Positions 8,898 through 17,996 of a DNA stretch of 64,000 nt are shown here, piece after piece (the first letter of the stretch is position 1; the number at the start of each line of letters is the position of its first letter). The translations under genes and the position numbers were made by a program. Under the pieces are notes generated by a model. It was not told the origin of the DNA, did not search any database, and saw only the letters and a list, made by a program, of their open reading frames with translations. The stretch is from Haloarcula laminariae. Its GTDB lineage: Archaea > Halobacteriota > Halobacteria > Halobacteriales > Haloarculaceae. The stretch lies in contig NZ_JAMZFY010000001.1 in assembly GCF_025457605.1 (NCBI RefSeq), positions 2,046,001 through 2,110,000 on the forward strand, read 5' to 3'.

Positions 8898-9767
8898 TCA
8901 GTATTTGACGTTGGTGATGCCGACGGAGTGTGTTGAGTCCGAAAAAACACGAGATAACGATTCGCTGAGTACCTGTGTGATTTCGTCGGTGTCGGGCATG
9001 TGACCGTGTTCTCTTCCGATATACATGTAGCCGCCGTGTTTTGTGCCTGCGTCGATGACTTCGAGGTCGTTGTTGTGTGCAATCGCCTCGATGTGTTTCC
9101 AGTCGTCTTTCCCAAAGCTAGCAATCGTATTACTTGCGTTGACAAAGCCGTGCATATTATACACACCGGACGGATGCTGCGGGTGGATTGAATACCCTGC
9201 TTGGGAGCCATTTACGAATACTCTTGATTGCACGTGTCCGGATTCCGCTTGTGACAACTCAATACACTCACGCAGTGTTTCCACCACATCGCCCTTAGTG
9301 TCCTTCGCAGCGTGAGTCTGGTCGAATTCGTCAGTCTGCCCCTCAGTGGCATATTTACTCACCAAGCCAGCTGCATCTACGTGTTTTATGACGGCTACGA
9401 GCCGATTTCCATCGATCGTTTTCACATTAAGATTGCTGGCGGTTTCTTGTGCTTGCTTAGTGAACTGGCTGGTAGTTACCACAACGACCGTGTCGACGTC
9501 GTCTCGTTGGTGTTTGAGACTGCTGTATTGCTGTATGTCCGGACCCCCGACTTTGGTGCCTGAAGAGTATCGTTTTGCTTGTATCAGTTGCTTCTGATAG
9601 AACGGCATGTCTTTTTCAGCGATAATGTCGACGCCACCATCGTTCGACCCCGATGTAACCGTCGTGTCCCATCCTTGCTTCTCCCACAGCTCAGCAATAA
9701 ATGACTCAAATGCATACTCATCGATATCCTGCAAATGGCTGAGAAGCTCCGCATCGGTCACATCCAT
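8898..9767 (-). CDS. Mrr-type restriction endonuclease (PD-(D/E)XK, QxK variant)
   Basis: 289 residues from ATG 9767; longer upstream starts at 9818 and 9914 add a non-acidic tail and are less likely. Residues 1-125 are an Mrr_cat fold: helix YAFESFIAELWEKQGW, catalytic GGVDIIA with D47, and LIQAKRY with Q63 and K65, then a VVVVTTSQFTKQA helix typical of the family. Such enzymes cut modified DNA as type IV restriction nucleases. The C-terminal 150 residues are an unknown alpha/beta domain. It is divergent from another Mrr gene starting at 10038; the two nuclease domains are clearly similar (both contain QKQLIQAKRY), suggesting an old duplication. Confidence 0.88.
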   Translation of the reverse strand: MDVTDAELLSHLQDIDEYAFESFIAELWEKQGWDTTVTSGSNDGGVDIIAEKDMPFYQKQLIQAKRYSSGTKVGGPDIQQYSSLKHQRDDVDTVVVVTTSQFTKQAQETASNLNVKTIDGNRLVAVIKHVDAAGLVSKYATEGQTDEFDQTHAAKDTKGDVVETLRECIELSQAESGHVQSRVFVNGSQAGYSIHPQHPSGVYNMHGFVNASNTIASFGKDDWKHIEAIAHNNDLEVIDAGTKHGGYMYIGREHGHMPDTDEITQVLSESLSRVFSDSTHSVGITNVKY

Positions 9768-10037
9768 ACTATGCAGTAGTAGCGATTGGTCTGCGAGCGT
9801 AAAACAACTACTGCTCATACTGCCGGCTGGAAATACGCTAAAGTATTTCCTACCCTTACCTACTATCCTGTTTTGAACCTGTATCGTAGTTTGGTCTATG
9901 TTCCGGTGAGGCAATCGACTCGACTACCGAGTAGTGAAGATGCGCGACCGGACGTCCTTGTTGTATACAGTACTGTTGGCTAACAGGTAGCTATCACGGG
10001 GATAGTCATTTTTATCCTCAATGCATACGGCCCTGAT

Positions 10038-11534
10038 ATGTCGGAACTGGACAACGAAGAGTTCAAAGAATTTCTTTATAATCTTACTCCAGAAGAATTT
10101 GAGAATTTTGTTGCGCAGGTTTGGTCTGAGCGGGGGTGGACTGCGAATGTTACGCAAATGTCTGGCGATAGTGGGATTGATATTGTCGCTACAAAAGAAT
10201 CCCCGTTTCAACAGAAACAGCTTATTCAAGCAAAACGATATGGTCCTGATACTGCCGTAAGTAGTCCCGATATTCAACAGTACGCGAGTCTGCGCCAACA
10301 GGAGAATAACGTTGACTCAGTTGTTGTCGTGACAAGTAGTAGGTTCTCCAAGCAAGCAGTACAACTTGCAGAGAAACTAAATGTAAAATTGGTTAGTGGC
10401 GAGGAACTGTATGAGTTATTTAAAACTGATGAGTTCTTTCACATCTTGAGTGATTACTCTCAGGACACTCACCACGGGGAGACGAAGGATATGCAGACGT
10501 CTGATGCACAGGCAGCGAATGGCCAGGGAGAGGAAGTGGGTTCTACGGTTTCCAGACAACCGTTTGGATCTTCTATAACGGTGAAATGGAAGGCTGAAAC
10601 GGGAGAAGGGTTTGCCAAAATGGTCTACCAGGATGATTCAATCTATCTCGGGGGTAGTGACAATCATTTGTTTGCTATAGAATGTGGTGCAGGAGTGACG
10701 CAGTGGAGTGTTGAGTTGCCACATTCGATTCAGTGTATAGCAACAAGCGGAGAAGATGTGTATGTTGGCTGTAAAGATTATCAGGTTTATTCGGTAGATA
10801 GAGCCACTGGCGAGGGTAATTGGTCGTTTCGCAGTGATGGATATCTCAGCGCGATAGATGTAGCAAACGGCATTGTTTGCTGTAGGGCTGAGACACACGA
10901 CTATTCAGAATTGTATGCGATAGATGCGGAGACCGGTGAAAAGCTATGGAGTTTTGAGGATGGTGCAGGGACTCACTTTGGTCACATCACTATCGACGGA
11001 GGGTCTGTCTATTATTCGTCGCTGCATACATTATTTTCAATAGATCTGAGTTCAGGTGAGGTGCAGTGGGAATTTGGACCCAAAGACCGTTCTACGAAAC
11101 CAGCAGTGCACGGCGACTCTATCTACGTTTGTAGTGATGCAAACAATCAGCTCTATGCAATCGATGCGGACAGTGGAGCTGAACAATGGTCATATGACGC
11201 ACCGGGAGAGATTCATTCCTCACCAAGAGTACTAGATGGAACCGTCTATATTGGAAGCGGTGAATCTCGTTTGTACGCGGTTGATTCAAATAATGGGAGC
11301 GAGCGGTGGTCTTTCTCAGCCAAGGGTCCAGTAACACTACCACCAGTGGTAACAGGCACGACTCTCAACTGCGCGTCAGCTTTGGGATATATTTACGCTG
11401 TCAATCCGAATGAGGGAACGCTAATTGAAGAGAATGAATTTGACGGTGATATATATGCGATGACTGCTGACGATACTACGGTATATGTGCTAGGAGAGTC
11501 AGGGGATCTGACTGCTCTGGAGTCCCCTGATTAA
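10038..11534 (+). CDS. Mrr-type endonuclease fused to an eight-blade PQQ-like beta-propeller
   Basis: 498 residues. Residues 1-135 are an Mrr_cat nuclease with helix FENFVAQVWSERGW, catalytic GIDIVA (D48), QLIQAKRY (Q64, K66) and VVVVTSSRFSKQA. A linker of about 45 residues, rich in Gln/Ser/Asp, follows. Residues 185-498 are tandem blades with the pattern hY.G....hYAhD..tG...WSF; I count eight (for example YIGSGESRLYAVDSNNGSERWSF is one blade), as in BamB and PQQ dehydrogenase propellers. No signal peptide is visible, so it should be cytosolic, unlike most PQQ-propeller proteins. The propeller is probably a binding or sensing module controlling the nuclease; that is inference. The start ATG is preceded by a short AT-rich divergent promoter region. 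Confidence 0.9.
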   Translation: MSELDNEEFKEFLYNLTPEEFENFVAQVWSERGWTANVTQMSGDSGIDIVATKESPFQQKQLIQAKRYGPDTAVSSPDIQQYASLRQQENNVDSVVVVTSSRFSKQAVQLAEKLNVKLVSGEELYELFKTDEFFHILSDYSQDTHHGETKDMQTSDAQAANGQGEEVGSTVSRQPFGSSITVKWKAETGEGFAKMVYQDDSIYLGGSDNHLFAIECGAGVTQWSVELPHSIQCIATSGEDVYVGCKDYQVYSVDRATGEGNWSFRSDGYLSAIDVANGIVCCRAETHDYSELYAIDAETGEKLWSFEDGAGTHFGHITIDGGSVYYSSLHTLFSIDLSSGEVQWEFGPKDRSTKPAVHGDSIYVCSDANNQLYAIDADSGAEQWSYDAPGEIHSSPRVLDGTVYIGSGESRLYAVDSNNGSERWSFSAKGPVTLPPVVTGTTLNCASALGYIYAVNPNEGTLIEENEFDGDIYAMTADDTTVYVLGESGDLTALESPD

Positions 11535-11542
11535 AACCCGTC

Positions 11543-12042
11543 TACATTGAGCACGCGGCGAATACACGTGTCGGTGGTTTCAACGGGATAGCAGTACTCC
11601 AGAAGTTAGAACGGTGCCTGCCGAGTATCACGGATCTCACCCGGGGGACAGAGGCGTGGGCGACAGACAAGGTTTCGCTGGCAGTTATGCTGCTGGCACA
11701 CACTGACGGGAAGTTGTCGTACTGTGTCCAAGCGTCGCGCTAACAACCTAGTCGACTACGGGCACCGCAAGTTGACGCGTGGGACGATGCACCTCCTATC
11801 GGCTACGAAACGGAGGGCCCGGTGGCGACACGACGGTTTGAGTTGCCTGCGGCCGCGAACTCCACATATGGTACGGTGCAACACGCCACAAAACACCGTT
11901 GTTTGACGACACCGGCCGAGTCCGCGAAACGGTGTTCTTTGACGAGCTAAACTGGCAATCACACGTGGAGTGTGGCCAATCACAACTCATCACGTATCGG
12001 CAACTCTACGACCTCGCTGAAAAGCCAGAAGAACAGTTCTAA
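11543..12042 (+). pseudogene. Decayed haloarchaeal gene (in-frame stop plus one-base deletion)
   Basis: A reading frame with haloarchaeal residue composition runs from about 11543 (no start codon) through an in-frame TAA at 11741-11743 to about 11890. It then continues sensibly only in the next frame, through VRETVFFDELNWQSHVE to a stop at 12040-12042. The switch falls in an A-run in acaaaacacc at about 11888-11893, where one lost A would restore a read-through HATKTPLFDD. One nonsense mutation, one frameshift and a missing 5' end show a dead gene. The parent family is not recognised. It sits between the Mrr-propeller gene and the HNH gene and fills what would otherwise be a 600-base gap. Confidence 0.6.
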
Positions 12043-12140
12043 CTTCGGTCTCTGTACCGGCGATGTGTTGTCGCTGCGGACACAGTGTATGCTGACCAGC
12101 GGGACTCTTCACAGGAAGTCATCATGCTGTGCGGCGACGG

Positions 12141-12875
12141 TCAGCCGAAGTTACCGTCGTCTGTTAGCTCGGTTTCCACCCACTCGGCGAAGCTCGCCGG
12201 CGTCGCTGGTTCGTAGGCAAGTTGGCCACTGCCAGGTGCGGTGCCTGGTCGTGACCCGTGGACGGCTGCATGGCAGGATTGACACAGTGTGACGAGATTC
12301 TCACTAGTATTGGGCCCACCCCTTGCTGCTGGCCGAATATGATGCAAGTGGAGGGTCTCGGTAGCACTACACCGGACACACTGGTGATTGTCACGCTCTA
12401 ACACGGTCGTTCGCGTTTGTGTCGATATGTCTCCTCGCCACTTTCGTTGCGCAGCTTGTCTGTCAACGACTGTCCCACCATTGGACGTGTAGTATTTGAA
12501 GTCCTTCACGTAGCCGACGGAGGTGTCGAGAGCGTCAGCAAGCGCACCTGTATGTACCTTCAGGCCGAACGCCTGCTTGACCGCGATGATACGGTCCTTT
12601 TTTGTTATCGTCGCAGGGGAGTCAAATTCGGTTTGCAGATACGTTTCGTAGACTGCAGCTAGTTCAGTTCGGCATTCCTGAATTTGGGCCTCTAACTGTT
12701 CGCCTTCGGCTGTTGCTTCAAACTCGCGGTGGGCGGCCAACCACGCATCGATATCACCGGTATCGTAGTCGTGGTGGTCCGCATAGGCGTCGAAAGCTGC
12801 GTCTTTCTCCCGCCGAAGTCGTATCCGACGGTCACGAATCTCGTCGTGACGCTCTGCAAATTCAGACGGTATCAT
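12141..12875 (-). CDS. HNH endonuclease
   Basis: 244 residues from ATG 12875 (an upstream ATG at 12911 adds only a Ser/Thr-rich tail). Residues 1-90 are charged and probably coiled coil. Residues about 95-140 contain a helix-turn-helix-like segment (ADALDTSVGYVKDFKYY). The HNH domain occupies about residues 155-210: CVRC, then LHLHHIRP with the catalytic His, an Asn in SENLVTLC, and CQSCHAAVHG, giving two CxxC zinc knuckles and the H-N-H triad. HNH proteins of this kind are DNA-cutting enzymes in restriction systems and mobile elements. It follows the lipoprotein gene on the same strand and looks like a free-standing accessory gene. Confidence 0.85.
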   Translation of the reverse strand: MIPSEFAERHDEIRDRRIRLRREKDAAFDAYADHHDYDTGDIDAWLAAHREFEATAEGEQLEAQIQECRTELAAVYETYLQTEFDSPATITKKDRIIAVKQAFGLKVHTGALADALDTSVGYVKDFKYYTSNGGTVVDRQAAQRKWRGDISTQTRTTVLERDNHQCVRCSATETLHLHHIRPAARGGPNTSENLVTLCQSCHAAVHGSRPGTAPGSGQLAYEPATPASFAEWVETELTDDGNFG

Positions 12876-12912
12876 ACGGGAACTGCTGATGCTCGTCGAT
12901 ACCGACACCACC

Positions 12913-13848
12913 TCATCGTTGGGTGATGACAGTCCCTTGCAGGTATGCGTGTCTGGAGAAATCGGAGTCCGTGACTACTTCATCTCCCATTTCAATAGTG
13001 ATGGGGACGACTGTATCCTCTCGCTGTGCCTGATATGTAATTACGAACTCCCCTTGGAACGATTGCCCTGCTATTTCGTTCGCTCTGTCCTCATTGAACA
13101 GTAATAAGTTGGATTCAGCGTTCCCGGATTTGTATCTATATGTGTTGTCACTACCGGCGGGTATTACGACTTCTCCGTCTCTGTCAACGACGCCACCATA
13201 GGTCCCTTCCTCATACACGTCAATGCTACCACTGGTGCCGATCGTGTCGACTCTGAAATCGAAGTCCGGCACGGCTATTTGGATTTGTGCCGGCTCAACA
13301 GGAACGTCGCCAGTGTTTGTTATAGTAAGTTGGAAATTCACTTCTTCGAAGGCGGGTGACTCTCCGGTGACCCCTAATTGGGCAAGAGTGCCGATATCAT
13401 CAACGGAGACGTCAAATGTGGTTTCCAGTTCGACTGTTTCGATAGGTTCCTCATTGGTGTCTAACGCGTCAATGAACCACGTGCCTGCTCTGTCACGCAG
13501 AATATCAAGAGAGTATTCTGTAATGGTTTCACTCACTTCAGTAGTTTGTTCGCCAGATGGTGTTTCGAGACGAATTTGTGCCACTTGACTCAAGCTATCT
13601 TCCGCGAGTGTGACTGACAGCTCAGTACCATCAATGCCATAGCTGTCAAATATAGAGTTGTTTTCGGGCGTATTTGTCTGTTCAGGCGTGGCTGACTGTT
13701 CAGGTGTGGTTTCCTGTTCAGATGTCGGTGTCTGCTCAGCGTTATTATCAGTACCGTCACCATTGCCGGAACAGCCAGCAATCATAACTGAAGACGCGAT
13801 ACCTGTTGATTGCAGGAATAATCTGCGTGTAGAGGTTTGTCGACTCAT
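12913..13848 (-). CDS. Tat-exported haloarchaeal lipoprotein, function unknown
   Basis: 311 residues. The N-terminus has a twin-arginine signal (TRRLFLQ) followed by a hydrophobic stretch and a lipobox, IAGCSGNG, so it is probably exported by Tat and lipid-anchored outside the cell. Residues 35-70 are a Thr/Glu/Gln/Pro-rich linker with repeated TPEQ units, typical of cell-surface tethers. The rest is beta-rich and reads like one or two immunoglobulin-like domains (VNFQLTITNTGDVPVEPAQIQIAV). No enzyme motif is visible. In a defence island it is an outlier and may be a passenger. Confidence 0.8.
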   Translation of the reverse strand: MSRQTSTRRLFLQSTGIASSVMIAGCSGNGDGTDNNAEQTPTSEQETTPEQSATPEQTNTPENNSIFDSYGIDGTELSVTLAEDSLSQVAQIRLETPSGEQTTEVSETITEYSLDILRDRAGTWFIDALDTNEEPIETVELETTFDVSVDDIGTLAQLGVTGESPAFEEVNFQLTITNTGDVPVEPAQIQIAVPDFDFRVDTIGTSGSIDVYEEGTYGGVVDRDGEVVIPAGSDNTYRYKSGNAESNLLLFNEDRANEIAGQSFQGEFVITYQAQREDTVVPITIEMGDEVVTDSDFSRHAYLQGTVITQR

Positions 13849-14120
13849 AGACTCTTATTGAAATCAGCGCTGATAAAAGCTTCTAGAGTAATTGATAACT
13901 AAATGTCATATAGTTTTATTTATCTCAGGGTATCGTGATGGATCAACGGTTGCATACGAGGTACAGAGGTACGACGTGGAATCCTCGCCAAACTGAATTG
14001 CGACAGGAATAGACCAAGCCACCCCGTAAAACTGTAGGATATATACCTTTTTTCTATGGCTATTTTTATAATAGTCAATATTGCCGACAGCTTGATTAAC
14101 AAGGGTATGGTGGATGAGGT
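13849..14120. promoter_or_regulatory. AT-rich divergent intergenic region
   Basis: A 272-base stretch between the divergent lipoprotein gene and the nuclease cassette. It is much richer in A+T than its surroundings, with TATA-like boxes such as tttttataatag near 14065 pointing to the plus-strand cassette and tagttttatttat near 13911. Promoter assignment is by composition and position only. No inverted repeat or gene was recognised. Confidence 0.4.
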
Positions 14121-15791
14121 ATGCGTCAGGGTGACCCGAGATGGACGGCTCGTGTGGATGAGGAGGAGGGTGCCCAAGATCCGTTGGGGATGACTCGTGT
14201 GACGGATCGCTTGTTACGTGACTTGCTGCCTGGTATCACGACTATTTCTCCGCGACCGCGGTATATTGCGCATCACTTGTGGGCGCTTGCTGACGTCGCT
14301 GAGCGTGAAGAGCCGGCATCACGGCCGCAGTTGATGCAGGGGATGTATCAACGGGAGCGGGTCCTGTTGTTGGCCGGGACGTGGCATGCACGATCTGATG
14401 CGAACACCAGTCATACGAATCTCGTTGGGGCTCGAACAGCGCATAAGTTAGTTGGGTCGGATGAGGGCAGTATCGGCTTGGAGTTCTCGTTTTCGTCGAA
14501 TCGGAGTGGAAGTTACGGTCGGAACTACGTGGGGCCGCTACAGACGATGGGGCTTGTTGATACGCCGGATGGGGCGGAGTTCGAGGCCCCGACTGAGCGA
14601 GGGGCCGTGATTGCTGTTGCGTACGGAACAGTAGCCTCGGAGACGGACCTTGCGGGGCTGGCGACTGGTGACAGGATTACGTTTGACCAGCTTGATTCGG
14701 TCACGCCCCAACTTTGTCCGTGTAACGTCAGCGAGGTTGATGCGCCTGACCGGGAGCCGCTCCGAGACCTGTATTTGGGTCGTGATCCGCCGGAGGCGTT
14801 CGCGGCGCAGGCACGAACGCGGCGGGAGACGCTCGGATTGATTCTGCACCTCGCACGGTTGGGCGGTGACACTGTACCGTTGGAATCAGAGCGGCTGTTG
14901 AATATTTGTTATTACGGGGCGGTTCGGATAGAAGATGAAGTAGTTGATGCGGACGTGCCAGCCGGGTTCAGTGATACTGCGGCGCGGTGGAAGGTGTTCC
15001 GTGCACACGATTATTTCGCGTTTGCTGTTGAGGCGCTGCTGACCAGTTGGTTGGCGTATCTCAAGCGGACTGAGGAAGCAGATGCGTCGCTCACTGAATT
15101 TAAACAACAAGCGCGCTCAGACGCGGTCTGTGATCGGATTGCGGAGCAAATCGGTATGTCGACACTCACTCCGGACACACCGCTGTCAGCAGTCCTGGCT
15201 GCCATGTGGCCGGATTCAACACTGTCCGGACTCCAGGAGGAGACCACGGTCGCTGCGGTCCCGATGACACACGCGGCGAGTGAAGATACACTTGATTCGG
15301 CGTTGCAAGCGGCGTTGTCGGAGTCGGATTGGATAGGTGTGTACGCCGCATGGCCGTGTCTGCTCCTCGCGTTGTCGCTTCGAATGGCGTCGCAAACCGA
15401 CTCGGAAGCTGCGGCGTGGGGGTGGCTTCGTTCGCGGACACAAAGCGATTTGAGTCCGGTTCGGTTGCGGGAGCATCTACTCATGCACTTGGAGGCTGAG
15501 CGGTCCTTCGAGGGGTTCATTGACTGGTTCATTGATGAGTACATCATTACGCGAGGGACGGAGATTGCAGCGGGCAAAGGCGATGGTGTGACAGCGTCAC
15601 GCGGTTACTTCGAGCAGACAGCCACAGGGTGGCGGCATGTCCGTGATCATACACCGTGGCATTGGCAGGCCAGGTTTGACAGTGCCGTTACCGTGCTTCG
15701 TGACCTCGCCTTGCTGGATCCGGATACGTCGACGACGACTGTCACGCCTGATGGCATCGCGTTGCTTGACGCCGAACAGGAGGCATCGTAA
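14121..15791 (+). CDS. DUF6361-like protein, first gene of a nuclease cassette
   Basis: 556 residues. Near the N-terminus (about residues 30-60) is a motif LLPGITTISPRPRYIAHHLW. This resembles the LFPGxSTIQTRARYFLFVPW signature I associate with DUF6361-type proteins, which are found beside PLD nucleases and helicases in defence loci; the match is from memory. The middle has a CPCN pair, and the rest is mainly helical. No catalytic motif is visible. Its TAA stop overlaps the ATG of the PLD nuclease gene by one base (TAATG), so the two are translationally coupled and probably act together. It may be the sensor or structural partner of that nuclease. Confidence 0.6.
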   Translation: MRQGDPRWTARVDEEEGAQDPLGMTRVTDRLLRDLLPGITTISPRPRYIAHHLWALADVAEREEPASRPQLMQGMYQRERVLLLAGTWHARSDANTSHTNLVGARTAHKLVGSDEGSIGLEFSFSSNRSGSYGRNYVGPLQTMGLVDTPDGAEFEAPTERGAVIAVAYGTVASETDLAGLATGDRITFDQLDSVTPQLCPCNVSEVDAPDREPLRDLYLGRDPPEAFAAQARTRRETLGLILHLARLGGDTVPLESERLLNICYYGAVRIEDEVVDADVPAGFSDTAARWKVFRAHDYFAFAVEALLTSWLAYLKRTEEADASLTEFKQQARSDAVCDRIAEQIGMSTLTPDTPLSAVLAAMWPDSTLSGLQEETTVAAVPMTHAASEDTLDSALQAALSESDWIGVYAAWPCLLLALSLRMASQTDSEAAAWGWLRSRTQSDLSPVRLREHLLMHLEAERSFEGFIDWFIDEYIITRGTEIAAGKGDGVTASRGYFEQTATGWRHVRDHTPWHWQARFDSAVTVLRDLALLDPDTSTTTVTPDGIALLDAEQEAS

Positions 15792-17917
15792 TGCCGGTTG
15801 AGCAACTCGCGTTGCTTGAGGAACTCAGCGAGAGTGACCGGTACTCAAGTGCGATACTCGGCACGTACCAGTTCGACGGTGAATTCTTCGAGGATGAGGT
15901 CCTGCCGATACTCGATCAATTAGACATCGCTAATATCGTGGTGCTCACGGACACACAAGCATACACGGACGCGACTGAACTCACGCAGGCTGGTCAAGCC
16001 TATTATATTGATCACGTCCGGTGTCCCGGGATTCACCATCCGAAGTTCGTGGCGTTACTCGGACACGATCACGGTCGTGCGTTCGTTGGGAGCGGGAATC
16101 TCACCGAGCGAGGCTGGTCACGGAACGGGGAACTCATGACTGTCGTTGATTACCCGGGTGAGACAGGTGAGACGGAAGCAGTGTTCGCGCAACTCCGAGA
16201 GTTCATCGAACGGTCAGCGGCACAAATTCACGGGTCACGCGCTCGTACGGCTATCAAGGAAGCGTTCCGTGATGCACCGTGGCTCCCCGAATCATCAGGC
16301 GCGGGTGGGACTGGTGATTTTGAGTTATTGCACAACTATGAGGACCCACTCCTCCAACAGGTGCGTAGTCACGTCGGTGACCAGTCTATCGAGTCAATCG
16401 AGGTTTGCTCCCCGTTTTTCAGCGGCACCGATGACGCAGCTCTCGCCGCGCTCTGTGATCTTGCTCCGGAAGAACTGGTGATCAATCTGCAGCCAGACAT
16501 GGTCGAAGGGTTCGACGCTGCGGTACTCGACGCGGAGTGCTTCGATGGGATCGACGTAACAGTGAACAAAGTAGCGCTGACTGGCGATGATTCCGACCGG
16601 TACCTCCACGCCAAATTACTCCTGCTGAAAGGCCCGGCGGGCGCGTGGGCGTTCTACGGGAGTGCGAACCTCACAACACCAGCATTACTGGAGACTGAAG
16701 CGAACGGGAATATCGAGCTCGGTGTACTTCGCTACGAGTCAGACCCCGCGTATTTTGACTACTTGCTCGATTCTGACACTGTCACTCGTGAGGCAATCAG
16801 CCCGGGTTCAGTCACGTTCCGTCGCTCCAGTCAGACTGACACGAGTGATGATCCCGCCGATTTCTACCTCACCGACGCGTACTTGGAAAGCGATGGGGCT
16901 CTTGTCATTGAGCATGATGAGGCGACGCCGCCGTGGGCGACAGTTCATCTCAATCCGAGTTCGAGTGACGAGGAGCTCAATGTGGACCTTACGGAGCCAG
17001 CTGACGGCTCACTCAAGTGCAACGATAAACGCGTCCTGCAGGCGTGCCGTCAGTCAGCACAAGTCCAAGTCACGCTGCAGTTCACTGACGAGACCCTGAC
17101 CTCTGATGCACGGTGGGTCGCGGCACCGACACTTGAGCAAACACCACGGCCGAGTGAGGTACAGACCGTGGAAACTTCCGATGGCCGTGACGGCCTCCTT
17201 GAAGTGCTTGACCGACTCCCGACGTGGGGACTGATTTGCAAATTCCTCGACGGCGTCAATTTCAACGACATGACTGTTGCGGGTGGCGGCGCCCGTATCA
17301 GGAGTAAAACCGCCGGTGATACCGAGGGTAATGATGAACTGGATGAGTGGCACCCGGAAGACCGGGATGAGATACTAGAAAAGAAGGTAAACACGCTACT
17401 GAACCGAATTGAAACAACGCGTCAAGACCTAATACTGCACGAGACAGATCCTGAACTGTTCGAATCGTTTGTCAACCAGTACATCGCCCTCTCGAAACTC
17501 GTCCTGTGGTGGGACAGTCAAGAGCCTGAAGAGCCGACCCATCTCGGCAAAGTACGAACTGCGACTGAAACAATCGGCGAGTTCATCAGGAGCCTCACAG
17601 GACGTACCGACGAAAAACGTGGAGAGGCACTCGAAACAGAGCACTCGCTTTTCGAACACACAGCAATCATCATGTGTTATGTGAACGAGTTACAGAAACA
17701 CGCTGGCTACGACTCAGGGGCGAACGAACAGGTCTACGCTGCCTTCCAGAACACGAACCGAGACGTACTAACCGCGTTCGGGAACCTTCGAGGGCAGTCA
17801 GCGCCGTCAGTTGAACGTCTCGAAGACTGTCTTGATGAGTACAGTGCAATTGATGCCGTGTCAGTGAGTGCGAGGCGAGTCGAATACTACTGCAAAAATC
17901 TAGTCAACGCTGAATGA
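15791..17917 (+). CDS. Phospholipase-D-family nuclease with two HxK motifs
   Basis: 708 residues. Two PLD half-sites are present. The first is HHPKF with H83/K85 followed by GSGNLTERGW (N103). The second is LHAKLLLL with H273/K275 followed by YGSANLTTPALLE. Two such half-sites form one active site in PLD-type nucleases. The C-terminal 350 residues are unknown: beta-rich to about 440, then long charged helices. No helicase motif occurs. It is coupled to the upstream DUF6361-like gene by a TAATG overlap and followed after 79 bases by a PD-(D/E)XK nuclease, so this cassette pairs two unrelated nuclease folds. It is probably a cytosolic DNA nuclease rather than a lipase, as no signal peptide or membrane segment is seen. 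Confidence 0.8.
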   Translation: MPVEQLALLEELSESDRYSSAILGTYQFDGEFFEDEVLPILDQLDIANIVVLTDTQAYTDATELTQAGQAYYIDHVRCPGIHHPKFVALLGHDHGRAFVGSGNLTERGWSRNGELMTVVDYPGETGETEAVFAQLREFIERSAAQIHGSRARTAIKEAFRDAPWLPESSGAGGTGDFELLHNYEDPLLQQVRSHVGDQSIESIEVCSPFFSGTDDAALAALCDLAPEELVINLQPDMVEGFDAAVLDAECFDGIDVTVNKVALTGDDSDRYLHAKLLLLKGPAGAWAFYGSANLTTPALLETEANGNIELGVLRYESDPAYFDYLLDSDTVTREAISPGSVTFRRSSQTDTSDDPADFYLTDAYLESDGALVIEHDEATPPWATVHLNPSSSDEELNVDLTEPADGSLKCNDKRVLQACRQSAQVQVTLQFTDETLTSDARWVAAPTLEQTPRPSEVQTVETSDGRDGLLEVLDRLPTWGLICKFLDGVNFNDMTVAGGGARIRSKTAGDTEGNDELDEWHPEDRDEILEKKVNTLLNRIETTRQDLILHETDPELFESFVNQYIALSKLVLWWDSQEPEEPTHLGKVRTATETIGEFIRSLTGRTDEKRGEALETEHSLFEHTAIIMCYVNELQKHAGYDSGANEQVYAAFQNTNRDVLTAFGNLRGQSAPSVERLEDCLDEYSAIDAVSVSARRVEYYCKNLVNAE

Positions 17918-17996
17918 TATCGCTACAGGTTCAGCAGCGAATAGTCGTTGCGCCGCTCGCCAAACTGATATGCGAAAGGAAGTGAATTGAGAAGCT

